DNA from: an uncultured Clostridium sp.
GTDB lineage: Bacteria > Bacillota > Clostridia > TANB77 > CAG-508
Direction: 5' to 3'
Length of the DNA: 14,175 bases
Assembly: GCA_947428535.1 (NCBI GenBank)
Contig: CANEMG010000003.1
Coordinates: 1 to 14,175, forward strand
Made by a program: the position numbers and the translations under genes. Shown here in pieces: positions 1-7,141 of the stretch; the first letter of the stretch is position 1; the number at the start of each line of letters is the position of its first letter. A model generated the notes under the pieces. That model did no database searches and was not told the DNA's origin. It saw only the letters and a program-made list of their open reading frames with translations.

Positions 1-2154
1 AAAGCATCAGCAGTATTAACAAATGTAGCAGAAATTGCAGAAGATGGAATTTTAGATAGAGATTCAACTCCAAGCAATAATGACTATACACAAAAAGATA
101 ATGATACATTAAACTACACAGGAGATAAAGATAACAAAACAGACTTAGCAGATGACAATTATTTCTATAAAGGTAGAGAAGATGATGATGACTTTGAAAA
201 AGTTAAAGTAGAAGGAAAAGTTTTTGACTTAAGCTTACAAAAATTTATAACAAAAATAAATGGAAATGCACCAGCTAAAAGTAGAGAACCAATTGTAGAT
301 GTTTCAAAATTAAAAGATGGAACAAGTACAAATGCGACATATACAACTACAAAATCAGCACTTTCAGTAGAGCAAGGAGATGTAGTAACATATAAAGTAA
401 GAGTATATAATGAAGGAGATTTAGCAGGATATGCTGAAGAAGTAGCAGATTATATACCAGAAGGATTAGGATTTTTAGTAAATTATAGAACAAACGTAGA
501 TAATTATTGGTCAATTCCAGAAAATGCAAAAACAGTAAAATTAAATACTATAACAAATGGAACAAAAAACTTATCAGCAGATGATTTTAATGATATAAAG
601 AATTTATCAGATGTAGATGTTGTATTAGGAAGTGCAAAATTAACATCAACAAAATTAAAATCTTCACCTACAGATACAAAGAATTTAATAAAAGCATTTG
701 ATAAAGAAAATGGAACAACATTAGATTATAAAGATATAGAAGTAACTTGTATAGTACTTACAAATGTATCAACAGGAACAAATTTAAGAAATATAGCAGA
801 AATAACAAAAGATTCTGATGAAAATAGAGAAGAAGTAATAGACAGAGATTCAACACCAGATACAGTAGATCCAAACAAATATCCAGGTGATGATGAAAAA
901 CAAGATGATCATGACTATGAAAACTTAACACCAGAAGAATTTGATTTAAGTTTACAAAAATTTATAACAGGAGTAAACGACAGCAAAGTTGATGGAAGAG
1001 AGCCAAAAGTATCAGTAAATTCTGAAGGTAAAGTACAATTTTCTTCATCAGTATCACCATTACAAGTAGAGAATAATGATATAATTACATATACAATAAG
1101 AGTATACAATGAAGGAAATATAGCAGGATATGCTAAAGAAGTATCAGATGATTTACCAGAAGGAATAGAATACTTACCTGATAATGATATAAACCAAAAA
1201 TATGGATGGAAACTATACGATAAAAATGGAAATGAAACATCAGATGTAAATCAAGCAGTATCAGTAAAAACAGATTATTTGTCAAAAGATAAATCAGAAG
1301 AAAGAAAAGATGATTGTTTATTAAAAGCATTTGATTCTAAAACATCGCAAACACCTGACTTTAGAGATGTTCAAATAGCATTTAGAGTTGTAGAAAATAA
1401 AGTAAAAGGTCCAGGAAGAATTGTTAAAAATATAGCAGAAATAACAGATGATGAAGATGAAAATGGAAATCCAATAGATGATATAGACTCAACACCAGGA
1501 AATAATAAAGATGGTGAAGATGATATAGATGATGAACAAATATATGTAAAATATTTTGATTTAGCATTACAAAAAGATTTAATTAAAATAATAATAAACG
1601 AGAATGGAACAACAAGAGAAATATCACTTGGAGCAAATGATCCATTACAAAAAGTAGATATTAATAGAAAAAAATTAAAGTCAACAACAGTAAAATTCGT
1701 TTATAATATAACAGTTACAAACGAGGGAGAAATAGCAGGAAGTGCTACAGAAATTACAGATTATATACCAGAAGGATTAGAATTTATAGCAGAAGAAAAT
1801 ACTCAATGGACACAAGTATCAACAAATGTAATAACAACAAATGCATTATCAACAACTAGATTAGAACCAGGACAATCAGCTTCAGTTCAAGTAGTATTAA
1901 AATGGATAAATTCAGAAAACAATTTAGGAATAAAAGTAAATACAGCAGAAATAAGTAAAGATCAAAATGATAGTAATACACCAGACATAGATTCAACACC
2001 AAACAATAGAGTTCCTGGTGAAGATGATATAGATTCTGCAGAAGTTTTCTTAGGAATTTCAACAGGTACTGCACCAACATATATTGCACTTACAACAACA
2101 ATACTTGCAATAATGACAACAGGTGTAATATTAATTAAGAAATATGTTTTATAA
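1..2154 (+). CDS. DUF11-repeat surface protein, C-terminal part (5' end outside window)
   Basis: The reading frame is open from base 1 to the TAA at 2152-2154 (717 codons seen), so the true start lies upstream. It is made of repeated extracellular modules. Each opens with FDLSLQKFIT or a variant (bases 223, 940, 1555), continues with NEGxxAGxAxEvxDyiPEGlxf (from about 409, 1106, 1717), and ends with N-x-AEI and an Asp-rich DRDSTP/DIDSTP segment. The first 222 bases are the tail of an earlier module. The very acidic linkers fit a calcium-binding or surface stalk. The C-terminus has STGTAPTYIAL, a hydrophobic segment (about residues 693-711) and a short KKYVL tail, so it is anchored in the membrane, yet I see no LPXTG. 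The modules match the DUF11 (CARDB/CnaB-like) type from memory. An adhesin or stalk role is inferred. Internal ATGs such as 1279 are not the real start. Confidence 0.85.
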   Translation, partial: KASAVLTNVAEIAEDGILDRDSTPSNNDYTQKDNDTLNYTGDKDNKTDLADDNYFYKGREDDDDFEKVKVEGKVFDLSLQKFITKINGNAPAKSREPIVDVSKLKDGTSTNATYTTTKSALSVEQGDVVTYKVRVYNEGDLAGYAEEVADYIPEGLGFLVNYRTNVDNYWSIPENAKTVKLNTITNGTKNLSADDFNDIKNLSDVDVVLGSAKLTSTKLKSSPTDTKNLIKAFDKENGTTLDYKDIEVTCIVLTNVSTGTNLRNIAEITKDSDENREEVIDRDSTPDTVDPNKYPGDDEKQDDHDYENLTPEEFDLSLQKFITGVNDSKVDGREPKVSVNSEGKVQFSSSVSPLQVENNDIITYTIRVYNEGNIAGYAKEVSDDLPEGIEYLPDNDINQKYGWKLYDKNGNETSDVNQAVSVKTDYLSKDKSEERKDDCLLKAFDSKTSQTPDFRDVQIAFRVVENKVKGPGRIVKNIAEITDDEDENGNPIDDIDSTPGNNKDGEDDIDDEQIYVKYFDLALQKDLIKIIINENGTTREISLGANDPLQKVDINRKKLKSTTVKFVYNITVTNEGEIAGSATEITDYIPEGLEFIAEENTQWTQVSTNVITTNALSTTRLEPGQSASVQVVLKWINSENNLGIKVNTAEISKDQNDSNTPDIDSTPNNRVPGEDDIDSAEVFLGISTGTAPTYIALTTTILAIMTTGVILIKKYVL

Positions 2155-2174
2155 TAAACAAAATATAGAAAAAG

Positions 2175-2210
2175 AGCGATATTTATCACCAAGATAAAAT
2201 CGCTTTTTTT
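2175..2210 (+). terminator. Intrinsic terminator of the DUF11 surface protein gene
   Basis: AGCGAT (2175-2180), a bulged A, and TTTATC (2182-2187) pair with GATAAA (2193-2198) and ATCGCT (2199-2204) around the loop ACCAA. A run of seven T follows (2204-2210). It starts 20 bases after the stop codon. Confidence 0.9.
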
Positions 2211-2245
2211 ATTTAGTAGGAAAGTGCTCTGCATTCCTACTAAAT
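2211..2245. repeat. 12-bp inverted repeat (hairpin A)
   Basis: ATTTAGTAGGAA (2211-2222) is perfectly complementary to TTCCTACTAAAT (2234-2245). Inside the loop TGC (2225-2227) can pair with GCA (2231-2233). It lies directly after the terminator and has no T-run of its own, so it is not an obvious second terminator. Confidence 0.75.
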
Positions 2246-2263
2246 AAAAGTTTCGCTAATTTT

Positions 2264-2293
2264 TGCACACGATTTTGTACAACAAAATCGGCA
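2264..2293. repeat. 9-bp inverted repeat with triloop (hairpin B)
   Basis: CGATTTTGT (2270-2278) and ACAAAATCG (2282-2290) form a perfect stem with loop ACA. Beyond a 3-base bulge, TGC (2264-2266) can pair with GCA (2291-2293). This is part of a non-coding stretch (2211-2398) that is less A+T-rich than its flanks. Confidence 0.65.
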
Positions 2294-2297
2294 CATC

Positions 2298-2364
2298 GAA
2301 CAAATACGCGGACAATTTAGTAAATTTTTGTATTTTGTAATTATTATATTGTCCACTTTTGTTC
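2298..2364. repeat. Long imperfect inverted repeat (structure C)
   Basis: The left arm GAACAAA-tacgc-GGACAA (2298-2315) pairs with the right arm TTGTCC-act-TTTGTTC (2349-2364) as 7 + 6 bp around an internal loop. Just inside lies the palindrome AATTTA-G-TAAATT (2314-2326). No gene is visible from 2211 to 2461. Its contents are hairpins A and B, this structure and the promoter at 2399. Confidence 0.5.
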
Positions 2365-2398
2365 ATACAAAAAAAGTATAAAAAGGAAATTTTTAGTG

Positions 2399-2427
2399 TT
2401 TACAATAAAAAATGTATATGATATAAT
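2399..2427 (+). promoter_or_regulatory. Strong SigA-type promoter for the Ig-like repeat protein gene
   Basis: -35 TTTACA (2399-2404), a 17-nt spacer, and a consensus -10 TATAAT (2422-2427) with an extended TGn element (TG at 2419-2420). Predicted start near 2434 gives a leader of about 28 nt before the ATG at 2462. Confidence 0.85.
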
Positions 2428-2461
2428 TTAGCTTGAAGTAAGTTAAATGAGGTGTGAATGT

Positions 2462-3682
2462 ATGAACCAAATATTAGATTATAATCCAAATAAGAGCTCA
2501 GGAGGAGGAACATCTGGTTCAGATAAAGTTGTAAGAGTTTTTGCAATCATATTAGCAATTTTTGCTATATGTTTATTAGCAGGTGGAGCTTATGGTATAT
2601 ATAAGAATAATAGTAATTCAGGGCTTCCAGCACAAGCTGCAACAAAAGCTCAAATAGATGTAGAACAAAAAGAAACAACAGCAGTAATAAAAGTAAAACA
2701 TGACAAAGTAATTGAAAAATTGATATATAATTGGGATTCTGAAAAGGAAAATACAATAAAAGGTAGTGGAGAATCTGAAATGGAATCAGAAATTCCATTA
2801 TTTGCAGGAGAGCATACTTTAAATGTTAAAGTAATAGATGTAGAAGGTAATGAAACAACATATGAACAAGCAATAACATCTGAGGCAGGAGAAGATAAAT
2901 TATATCCTGTAATTGCATTAAATGTAAATAATGAAACAAAAAGATTAGAAATAACAGCAACTGATGAAACAGCAATTGATTATGTAACATATAGATGGAA
3001 TGATGAAGAAGAACAAAAAATTGAAGTAGAAGAAGATGATAAGAAAATAGAATTTGATATAGAAATATTAAAAGGAAAAAATGATTTAACAGTTATAGCA
3101 GTAGACAAAAACAAAAATACAACAACAGAAGTAAAATCTTTCTCAGGAGTAACAAAACCAGATGTAAAAGTAGTAATATCAGCAGATAAGAAATCAGCAG
3201 ATGTATATTGTTATCATGAAAATGGAATAAAAGAAGTAAAATTCAAAATAAATGACCAAGACTACAATGGCGATATTGGAGAAGAACCACTTAAAGAAAT
3301 TACATTTAATGATATAGCATTACCTGAAGGAAGTAGTACAATAACTGTAACAGTATCTAGTGTTGATGAAACAGAAACTGTAGTAACAGAAAATGTAGAA
3401 AATGGAACAGAAGGGTCAAATGATGAAGATATAAATATTTCTATTGAAAAATCTGAAGCAGATGAAACAAAAGCTACTATAAAAACAAGTTGTGCATCTG
3501 GAGTAAAAGAAATAAAATTGAATGTAAATGATGTAGATTACAATGTAGATTTACAAGGTCAAGTAGCACCAGAAGTTGGACCATTTGATTTAGATTTAGT
3601 AGAAGGAAATAATAAAATAACATTAACAGTTATATCTGCTAGTGGTGCGGAAAAACAAGAAGTGAAAGAAATTTCGCGTTAA
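2462..3682 (+). CDS. Membrane-anchored protein with four Ig-like repeats
   Basis: The protein has 406 residues. It starts with a short Gly/Ser-rich cytoplasmic tail, then one membrane segment (about residues 24-47), then an extracellular region with four repeats of about 80 residues. Each repeat has a core such as YNWDSE, YRWNDEE, FKINDQDY or LNVNDVDY, followed by a (A/K/E)G...LTV strand motif, the pattern of bacterial Ig-like beta-sandwich domains. I chose the ATG at 2462 because GAGGTG (2449-2454) sits 7 nt before it. An in-frame ATG at 2447 overlaps that Shine-Dalgarno site and would have none of its own. No enzymatic motif is visible. A wall-associated or adhesive role is inference. The gene has its own promoter and a terminator, so it is probably monocistronic, although some readthrough into the GGDEF gene is possible. 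Confidence 0.85.
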   Translation: MNQILDYNPNKSSGGGTSGSDKVVRVFAIILAIFAICLLAGGAYGIYKNNSNSGLPAQAATKAQIDVEQKETTAVIKVKHDKVIEKLIYNWDSEKENTIKGSGESEMESEIPLFAGEHTLNVKVIDVEGNETTYEQAITSEAGEDKLYPVIALNVNNETKRLEITATDETAIDYVTYRWNDEEEQKIEVEEDDKKIEFDIEILKGKNDLTVIAVDKNKNTTTEVKSFSGVTKPDVKVVISADKKSADVYCYHENGIKEVKFKINDQDYNGDIGEEPLKEITFNDIALPEGSSTITVTVSSVDETETVVTENVENGTEGSNDEDINISIEKSEADETKATIKTSCASGVKEIKLNVNDVDYNVDLQGQVAPEVGPFDLDLVEGNNKITLTVISASGAEKQEVKEISR

Positions 3683-3701
3683 AATCAAATAGGACTTGAT
3701 T

Positions 3702-3739
3702 TAGGGGCTTACATAAAAGTTAGTAAGCCCACTATTTTT
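3702..3739 (+). terminator. Intrinsic terminator after the Ig-like repeat gene
   Basis: GGGCTTAC (3705-3712) pairs perfectly with GTAAGCCC (3723-3730) around a 10-nt loop. TAG (3702-3704) can extend the stem with CTA (3732-3734) across one bulged A. TTTTT follows at 3735-3739. A smaller inverted repeat (AAATCAA 3682-3688 with TTGATTT 3696-3702) precedes it. Confidence 0.75.
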
Positions 3740-3760
3740 ATTATAATATTAGAGGTACGT

Positions 3761-4690
3761 ATGGTTAAAGAAATATATGTAATAGAAAATGCTACAGAAT
3801 TAAAAGAAAGATTAGCTCGAAATTTTACAAGAGAAAGTGATGAATATAAATTTAAAACGATAATATCTTCTGAACTTGAATTAGCCCTTAGAAGTATACC
3901 AGATTTAATAATTATAGATGAAGATAATGTTGATGTTAATATTGTAGAATTTTGTAAAAGTATTAGATCAAATGAAGATAATAGTATAACACCAATAATT
4001 GTAGTTGGTTCGAATACAGATAAAAATCACCAAATAGATATATTAAAAACACATGTTGAATATTACATAGAAAGACCAATAAATGATGAATGCTTTTATT
4101 ATACAATAAAAAACATAATAGGACTATTAACTAAAAATAGGGGAATTAGCCCATTAACAGGGTTACCAGGAAATGTTCAAATTCAAGCAGAAATGAAAAA
4201 AAGACTATTAAATAAAGAAACATTTGCTATACTTTATTTCGACTTAGATAATTTTAAAGCATATAATGATGTATATGGATTTTCAAATGGAGATGAAATA
4301 ATAAAATTCACTTCAAGAACAATTACAAAACACATTCACCAAATTCAAAATAGCAATAATTTTATAGGTCATGTTGGTGGAGATGATTTTGTTGCAATAA
4401 TAGGAAGAACTGATTATGCTAAAGTATGTCAAAATATAATTGAAGAATTTGATAAATTTGCAATAGACTATTATAATGATATAGATATTGAAAGAGGATA
4501 TGTAGAAGTTGCAAATAGAAGAGGAATTATAGAACAATTTCCACTTACTACAATATCAATAGCAGTATTAGAAGTAGATTCAAAAGTATATAAAACTACT
4601 CTTGAAATAGGAGAAGTAGCTGGACAAATAAAACATCAAGCTAAAACAATTTTAGGAAGTACATATGTAATAAACAAAAGAAAATTTTAA
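3761..4690 (+). CDS. Receiver-like / GGDEF-domain protein (probable diguanylate cyclase)
   Basis: The protein has 309 residues. Residues 1-120 look like a CheY-type receiver fold: PDLIIIDED gives a possible phospho-acceptor Asp53. However, the usual acidic pair after strand 1 is EN, and the KP of strand 5 is RP (YYIERPI, 101-107), so phosphorylation is doubtful. Residues 130-305 are a GGDEF domain: LTGLPGN (132-138), FDLDNFKAYND (160-170) with the metal-binding Asp, and GGDDF (206-210) as the signature loop. No RxxD inhibitory site precedes GGDDF. No membrane segment is present, so it should be cytoplasmic. If active it makes c-di-GMP from GTP. GGDDF is a minor variant, so activity is likely but unproven. 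AGAGG (3751-3755) lies 5 nt before the ATG. I see no convincing separate promoter. Confidence 0.85.
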   Translation: MVKEIYVIENATELKERLARNFTRESDEYKFKTIISSELELALRSIPDLIIIDEDNVDVNIVEFCKSIRSNEDNSITPIIVVGSNTDKNHQIDILKTHVEYYIERPINDECFYYTIKNIIGLLTKNRGISPLTGLPGNVQIQAEMKKRLLNKETFAILYFDLDNFKAYNDVYGFSNGDEIIKFTSRTITKHIHQIQNSNNFIGHVGGDDFVAIIGRTDYAKVCQNIIEEFDKFAIDYYNDIDIERGYVEVANRRGIIEQFPLTTISIAVLEVDSKVYKTTLEIGEVAGQIKHQAKTILGSTYVINKRKF

Positions 4691-4706
4691 AGTGCATATT
4701 AATAGG

Positions 4707-4758
4707 CCAAAATTACTAAACAAAAAAGTTTAGAAATTTTGGTTTATTTTTTTTTTCT
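4707..4758 (+). terminator. Intrinsic terminator after the GGDEF gene
   Basis: CCAAAATT-a-CTAAAC (4707-4721) pairs with GTTTAG-a-AATTTTGG (4728-4742) around an A6 loop, with one A/A mismatch. A long T-rich tract follows (4743-4756). Confidence 0.85.
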
Positions 4759-4765
4759 TTAAGTA

Positions 4766-4771
4766 TATAAT
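4766..4771 (+). promoter_or_regulatory. Possible -10 element for ktrB-ktrA
   Basis: A perfect TATAAT lies 34 nt before the ktrB start. The -35 position falls in the terminator's T-tract, where I see only a poor match, so support rests on the -10 and the location. Confidence 0.35.
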
Positions 4772-4804
4772 AATATTTGAAAATAAATGAGGAAAGAAGT
4801 TAAA

Positions 4805-6088
4805 ATGTTAAAAAATAAACGATCATATTTAGTACCAATAGTTGGATTTGCACTTATAATATTAATTTCTTCAATGATACTCTATTTACCTATATGTAAT
4901 TACAAAGAAATAAGTTTTAAAAATGTTTTGTTTACAGCAACATCAGCACTTACAACAACTGGATTTACAAAAGGACCATTACAAAATCAATTTAATTTTT
5001 TAGGACAACTAGTTTTAGCTATACTAATGGAAATAGGTGCAATGGGATTTATCATTTTTATATCTTATTTTTTAAGTGTAAAGAATAAGAAAATAAGAAT
5101 GTCAGATATTATTTTGATAAATGATAATATAAGTAGTGATAGTTATGCTTCAATAAAAGAACATTCAATATTTATTGGAAAACTTATGCTTAAAGTACAA
5201 ATTGCAGGAATTGTTTTTTTAGCATTAAAGTTTATACCTGTATTTGGGATATTAGAAGGGACTTGGCATAGTATTTTCCTTACAATATCTGCATTTAGTA
5301 ATACTGGATTTACATTATTTGAAGGAGAAAGTTTAACTAAGTTTGCAAATGACATATATGTTCAAATAGTATTAATAGCACTTATGATTCTAGGAAGTAT
5401 AGGAATATTAGTAATAGAAGATTTAAAGAAAAATAGAAAAAAGAAATTTAATAGATTAAAATTACAAACAAAAATAATTTTAACATATACATTGGGATTA
5501 CTATTTGTACCTATGTTTGTAATGAAAATGTTAGATCCAAATTTATCATTACTTAATTGTTTATTTATGTCAGCAACAACAAGATCAACAGGATTTGCAA
5601 TTACAAATGTATCAAATTTATGTGTAGAAAATAAAGTAATGCTAATGATATTGATGTTTATAGGAGGTTCTCCAACATCAACATCTGGTGGTGTTAAAAT
5701 AATAACAATAGCAATATTACTTTCAACAGTAATGGCAACATTAAGAGGAAAAGAAGAAACAGTAATGTTTTGGAAAAGAATACCAGATACAAGTATACGA
5801 AAAGCATTTTCTATATTAATGATATTTATAATGGTACTATCTATTACTTGTGCAATATTTTATCATTTAGATAATATAAGTTTATTCAATATTACGTTTG
5901 AAAGTATTTCAGCAATAACAAATACAGGATTAACAATTACAGATTATGATACTTTGAAATTAAGTAGTGAGATGATAATCATGTTCTTAATGTATGTTGG
6001 AAGAGTAGGGCCACTTACAATGGTACTTGCAGTAGTAAATAAAGATAGAAAAAATATAGAATATCCTAGTGAAGATGTAATATTATAA
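4805..6088 (+). CDS. ktrB: Potassium uptake channel subunit KtrB/TrkH family
   Basis: A 427-residue multi-pass membrane protein of the TrkH/KtrB superfamily, which moves K+ (often Na+-coupled) into the cell. It shows the four pore-loop repeats expected of the family, each with a filter glycine: TTGF (51-54), NTGF (166-169), STGF (261-264) and NTGL (373-376). GGSPTSTSGGVK (287-298) matches the conserved intramembrane gating-loop region after the third filter. Length is typical of KtrB and shorter than TrkH. Translation probably starts at 4805: GGAAAG (4791-4796) is 8 nt upstream, whereas the in-frame ATG at 4787 overlaps that site. The regulatory partner ktrA follows after 13 nt, so the two form an operon. 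No c-di-AMP riboswitch is recognisable upstream. Confidence 0.92.
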   Translation: MLKNKRSYLVPIVGFALIILISSMILYLPICNYKEISFKNVLFTATSALTTTGFTKGPLQNQFNFLGQLVLAILMEIGAMGFIIFISYFLSVKNKKIRMSDIILINDNISSDSYASIKEHSIFIGKLMLKVQIAGIVFLALKFIPVFGILEGTWHSIFLTISAFSNTGFTLFEGESLTKFANDIYVQIVLIALMILGSIGILVIEDLKKNRKKKFNRLKLQTKIILTYTLGLLFVPMFVMKMLDPNLSLLNCLFMSATTRSTGFAITNVSNLCVENKVMLMILMFIGGSPTSTSGGVKIITIAILLSTVMATLRGKEETVMFWKRIPDTSIRKAFSILMIFIMVLSITCAIFYHLDNISLFNITFESISAITNTGLTITDYDTLKLSSEMIIMFLMYVGRVGPLTMVLAVVNKDRKNIEYPSEDVIL

Positions 6089-6101
6089 AAGGAGAAGGGT
6101 T

Positions 6102-6533
6102 ATGAGAAAACAATGTGTAATAGTTGGATTAGGAAAATATGGAACAAGTATTGCTAAAAGATTGTCAGATTCTAAAGTAGAAGTTTTAGCAATTGATAGT
6201 GATATGAAGGTAGTAGAAAAGGTTAGTAATTATGTTACAAAAGCAATTTGTATTGATGTAACATCAGAAGAAGCTTGGAGTAAAGTTCCATTAAAAGATT
6301 TTGATGTAGGTGTAGTGTGCTTTGGAGAGAATCTTACAGCTAGTATAATATCATGTATGGAACTTCAAGATGCAGGAGTAAAATATATTATTGCAAAAGC
6401 AGGTGATAAGCATCATAGACAGATACTTCAAAAATTAAATATAGATGAAGTTGTTTTTCCAGAGGAATTTGTTGGAGAAATTACAGCCCAAAATATAATA
6501 GAAATGGAAGAAACAAAAAGATTAAAGTCTTAA
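6102..6533 (+). CDS. ktrA: KtrA/TrkA-type RCK_N regulatory subunit lacking RCK_C
   Basis: A 143-residue cytoplasmic protein with a Rossmann RCK_N domain: nucleotide-binding GLGKYG (9-14) and the acidic LAIDSD segment ending strand 2 (29-34), which would contact the ribose of ATP/ADP/NAD(H). It follows ktrB by 13 nt with GGAG (6091-6094) 7 nt before its ATG. KtrA normally forms an octameric ring gating KtrB and has about 220 residues, including a C-terminal RCK_C domain that often binds c-di-AMP. Here the protein stops soon after the RCK_N fold, at EMEETKRLKS. The 77 bases to the next gene contain no RCK_C coding sequence in any frame, so this is not a recent frameshift. Function as the Ktr gate is inferred from context. 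Confidence 0.88.
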   Translation: MRKQCVIVGLGKYGTSIAKRLSDSKVEVLAIDSDMKVVEKVSNYVTKAICIDVTSEEAWSKVPLKDFDVGVVCFGENLTASIISCMELQDAGVKYIIAKAGDKHHRQILQKLNIDEVVFPEEFVGEITAQNIIEMEETKRLKS

Positions 6534-6547
6534 AATTATAATAATAG

Positions 6548-6576
6548 TTGTATTAGTAAGAGTTTTAATGTAAAAT
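6548..6576 (+). promoter_or_regulatory. Possible promoter for the small membrane exporter gene
   Basis: TTGTAT (6548-6553), 17-nt spacer, TAAAAT (6571-6576). It falls in the 77-bp gap after ktrA. The -35 is a weak match, and no terminator is seen after ktrA, so read-through is also possible. Confidence 0.35.
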
Positions 6577-6610
6577 ATCATAATATAAAATTAAATCAAA
6601 GGAGAACGTT

Positions 6611-7126
6611 ATGAGCGAAAAATTAGTAAATGCCATATTAGGTGTATTTGGAGGACTTACAGCAATTGCATATGGTAAAGAAATATTAGTATTTATAATA
6701 TCTTTAATGCCAATATTAGAGTTAAGAGGAGGATTAATTGCAGCAGCTTTATTAGGATTAGATCCAATTCCAAGCTATATAATAAGTATAATATGAAATG
6801 TACTTCCAGTACCTTTTATATTATTGCTAATAAATAAAATACTAAAATGTATGAGAAATAGCAAACATTTTAAAGGTTTTGCTAATTGGTTAGATTCAAA
6901 AGTAGAAAAACATAAAGGACAAATAGAGAAATATGGGTATTTGGGAGTAGTTTTATTTGTCGGAATACCACTTCCAGGAACAGGAGCTTGGACAGGAAGT
7001 TTAATTGCTTCTGTACTAGAAATGGATAGAAAGAAAACTTTTATTGCAGTACTTATAGGTATAGTTATGGCAAGTATTATAATGATGATTCTTTCTTTTG
7101 GATTAATTGCTAATGTAGTAGGATAA
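6611..7126 (+). pseudogene. COG2426-type small multidrug-export-like membrane protein interrupted by in-frame TGA
   Basis: One frame runs from the ATG at 6611 (GGAG at 6601-6604) to the TAA at 7124-7126, broken only by TGA at 6794-6796, codon 62 of about 171. The parts before and after read as one protein: LMPILELRGGL in the first, NVLPVPF directly after the TGA, then GYLGVVLFVGIPLPGTGAWTG and a last membrane segment. These match my memory of the putative small multidrug export family (Sm_multidrug_ex), whose members have about 150-170 residues. In that family the residue before N-x-LPVP is usually Gly, so a GGA-to-TGA change (one base) explains the break. A TTG at 6824 could restart translation but would skip LPVPF. 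Biochemical function is poorly known even for intact members. Decay, a base-calling error or recoding all remain possible. Confidence 0.75.
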
Positions 7127-7141
7127 TAGGAAAAATTGAAT

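Noticed and set aside
347..529. Minus-strand Leu/Ile-rich frame opposite the DUF11 gene, with similar ones at 915-1109, 1133-1330, 1856-2089 and 1962-2234
   Set aside because: These arise from A-rich sense codons read in reverse. They have no ribosome site or family motif and lie within a clearly coding repeat protein.
3719..3747. TATAAT at 3742-3747 as a promoter for the GGDEF gene
   Set aside because: The start site would fall at or just before the ribosome site, leaving no usable leader. The -35 position (GTTAGT) lies in the terminator stem and matches poorly.
4759..4804. c-di-AMP (ydaO-type) riboswitch upstream of ktrB
   Set aside because: The space between the terminator and the gene is under 50 bases and shows no structured leader.
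6797..6830. Selenocysteine recoding at the TGA
   Set aside because: The only hairpin (5 bp, 6800-6812) is too short and too close for a typical bacterial SECIS, and the family does not place Cys at this position as far as I recall.
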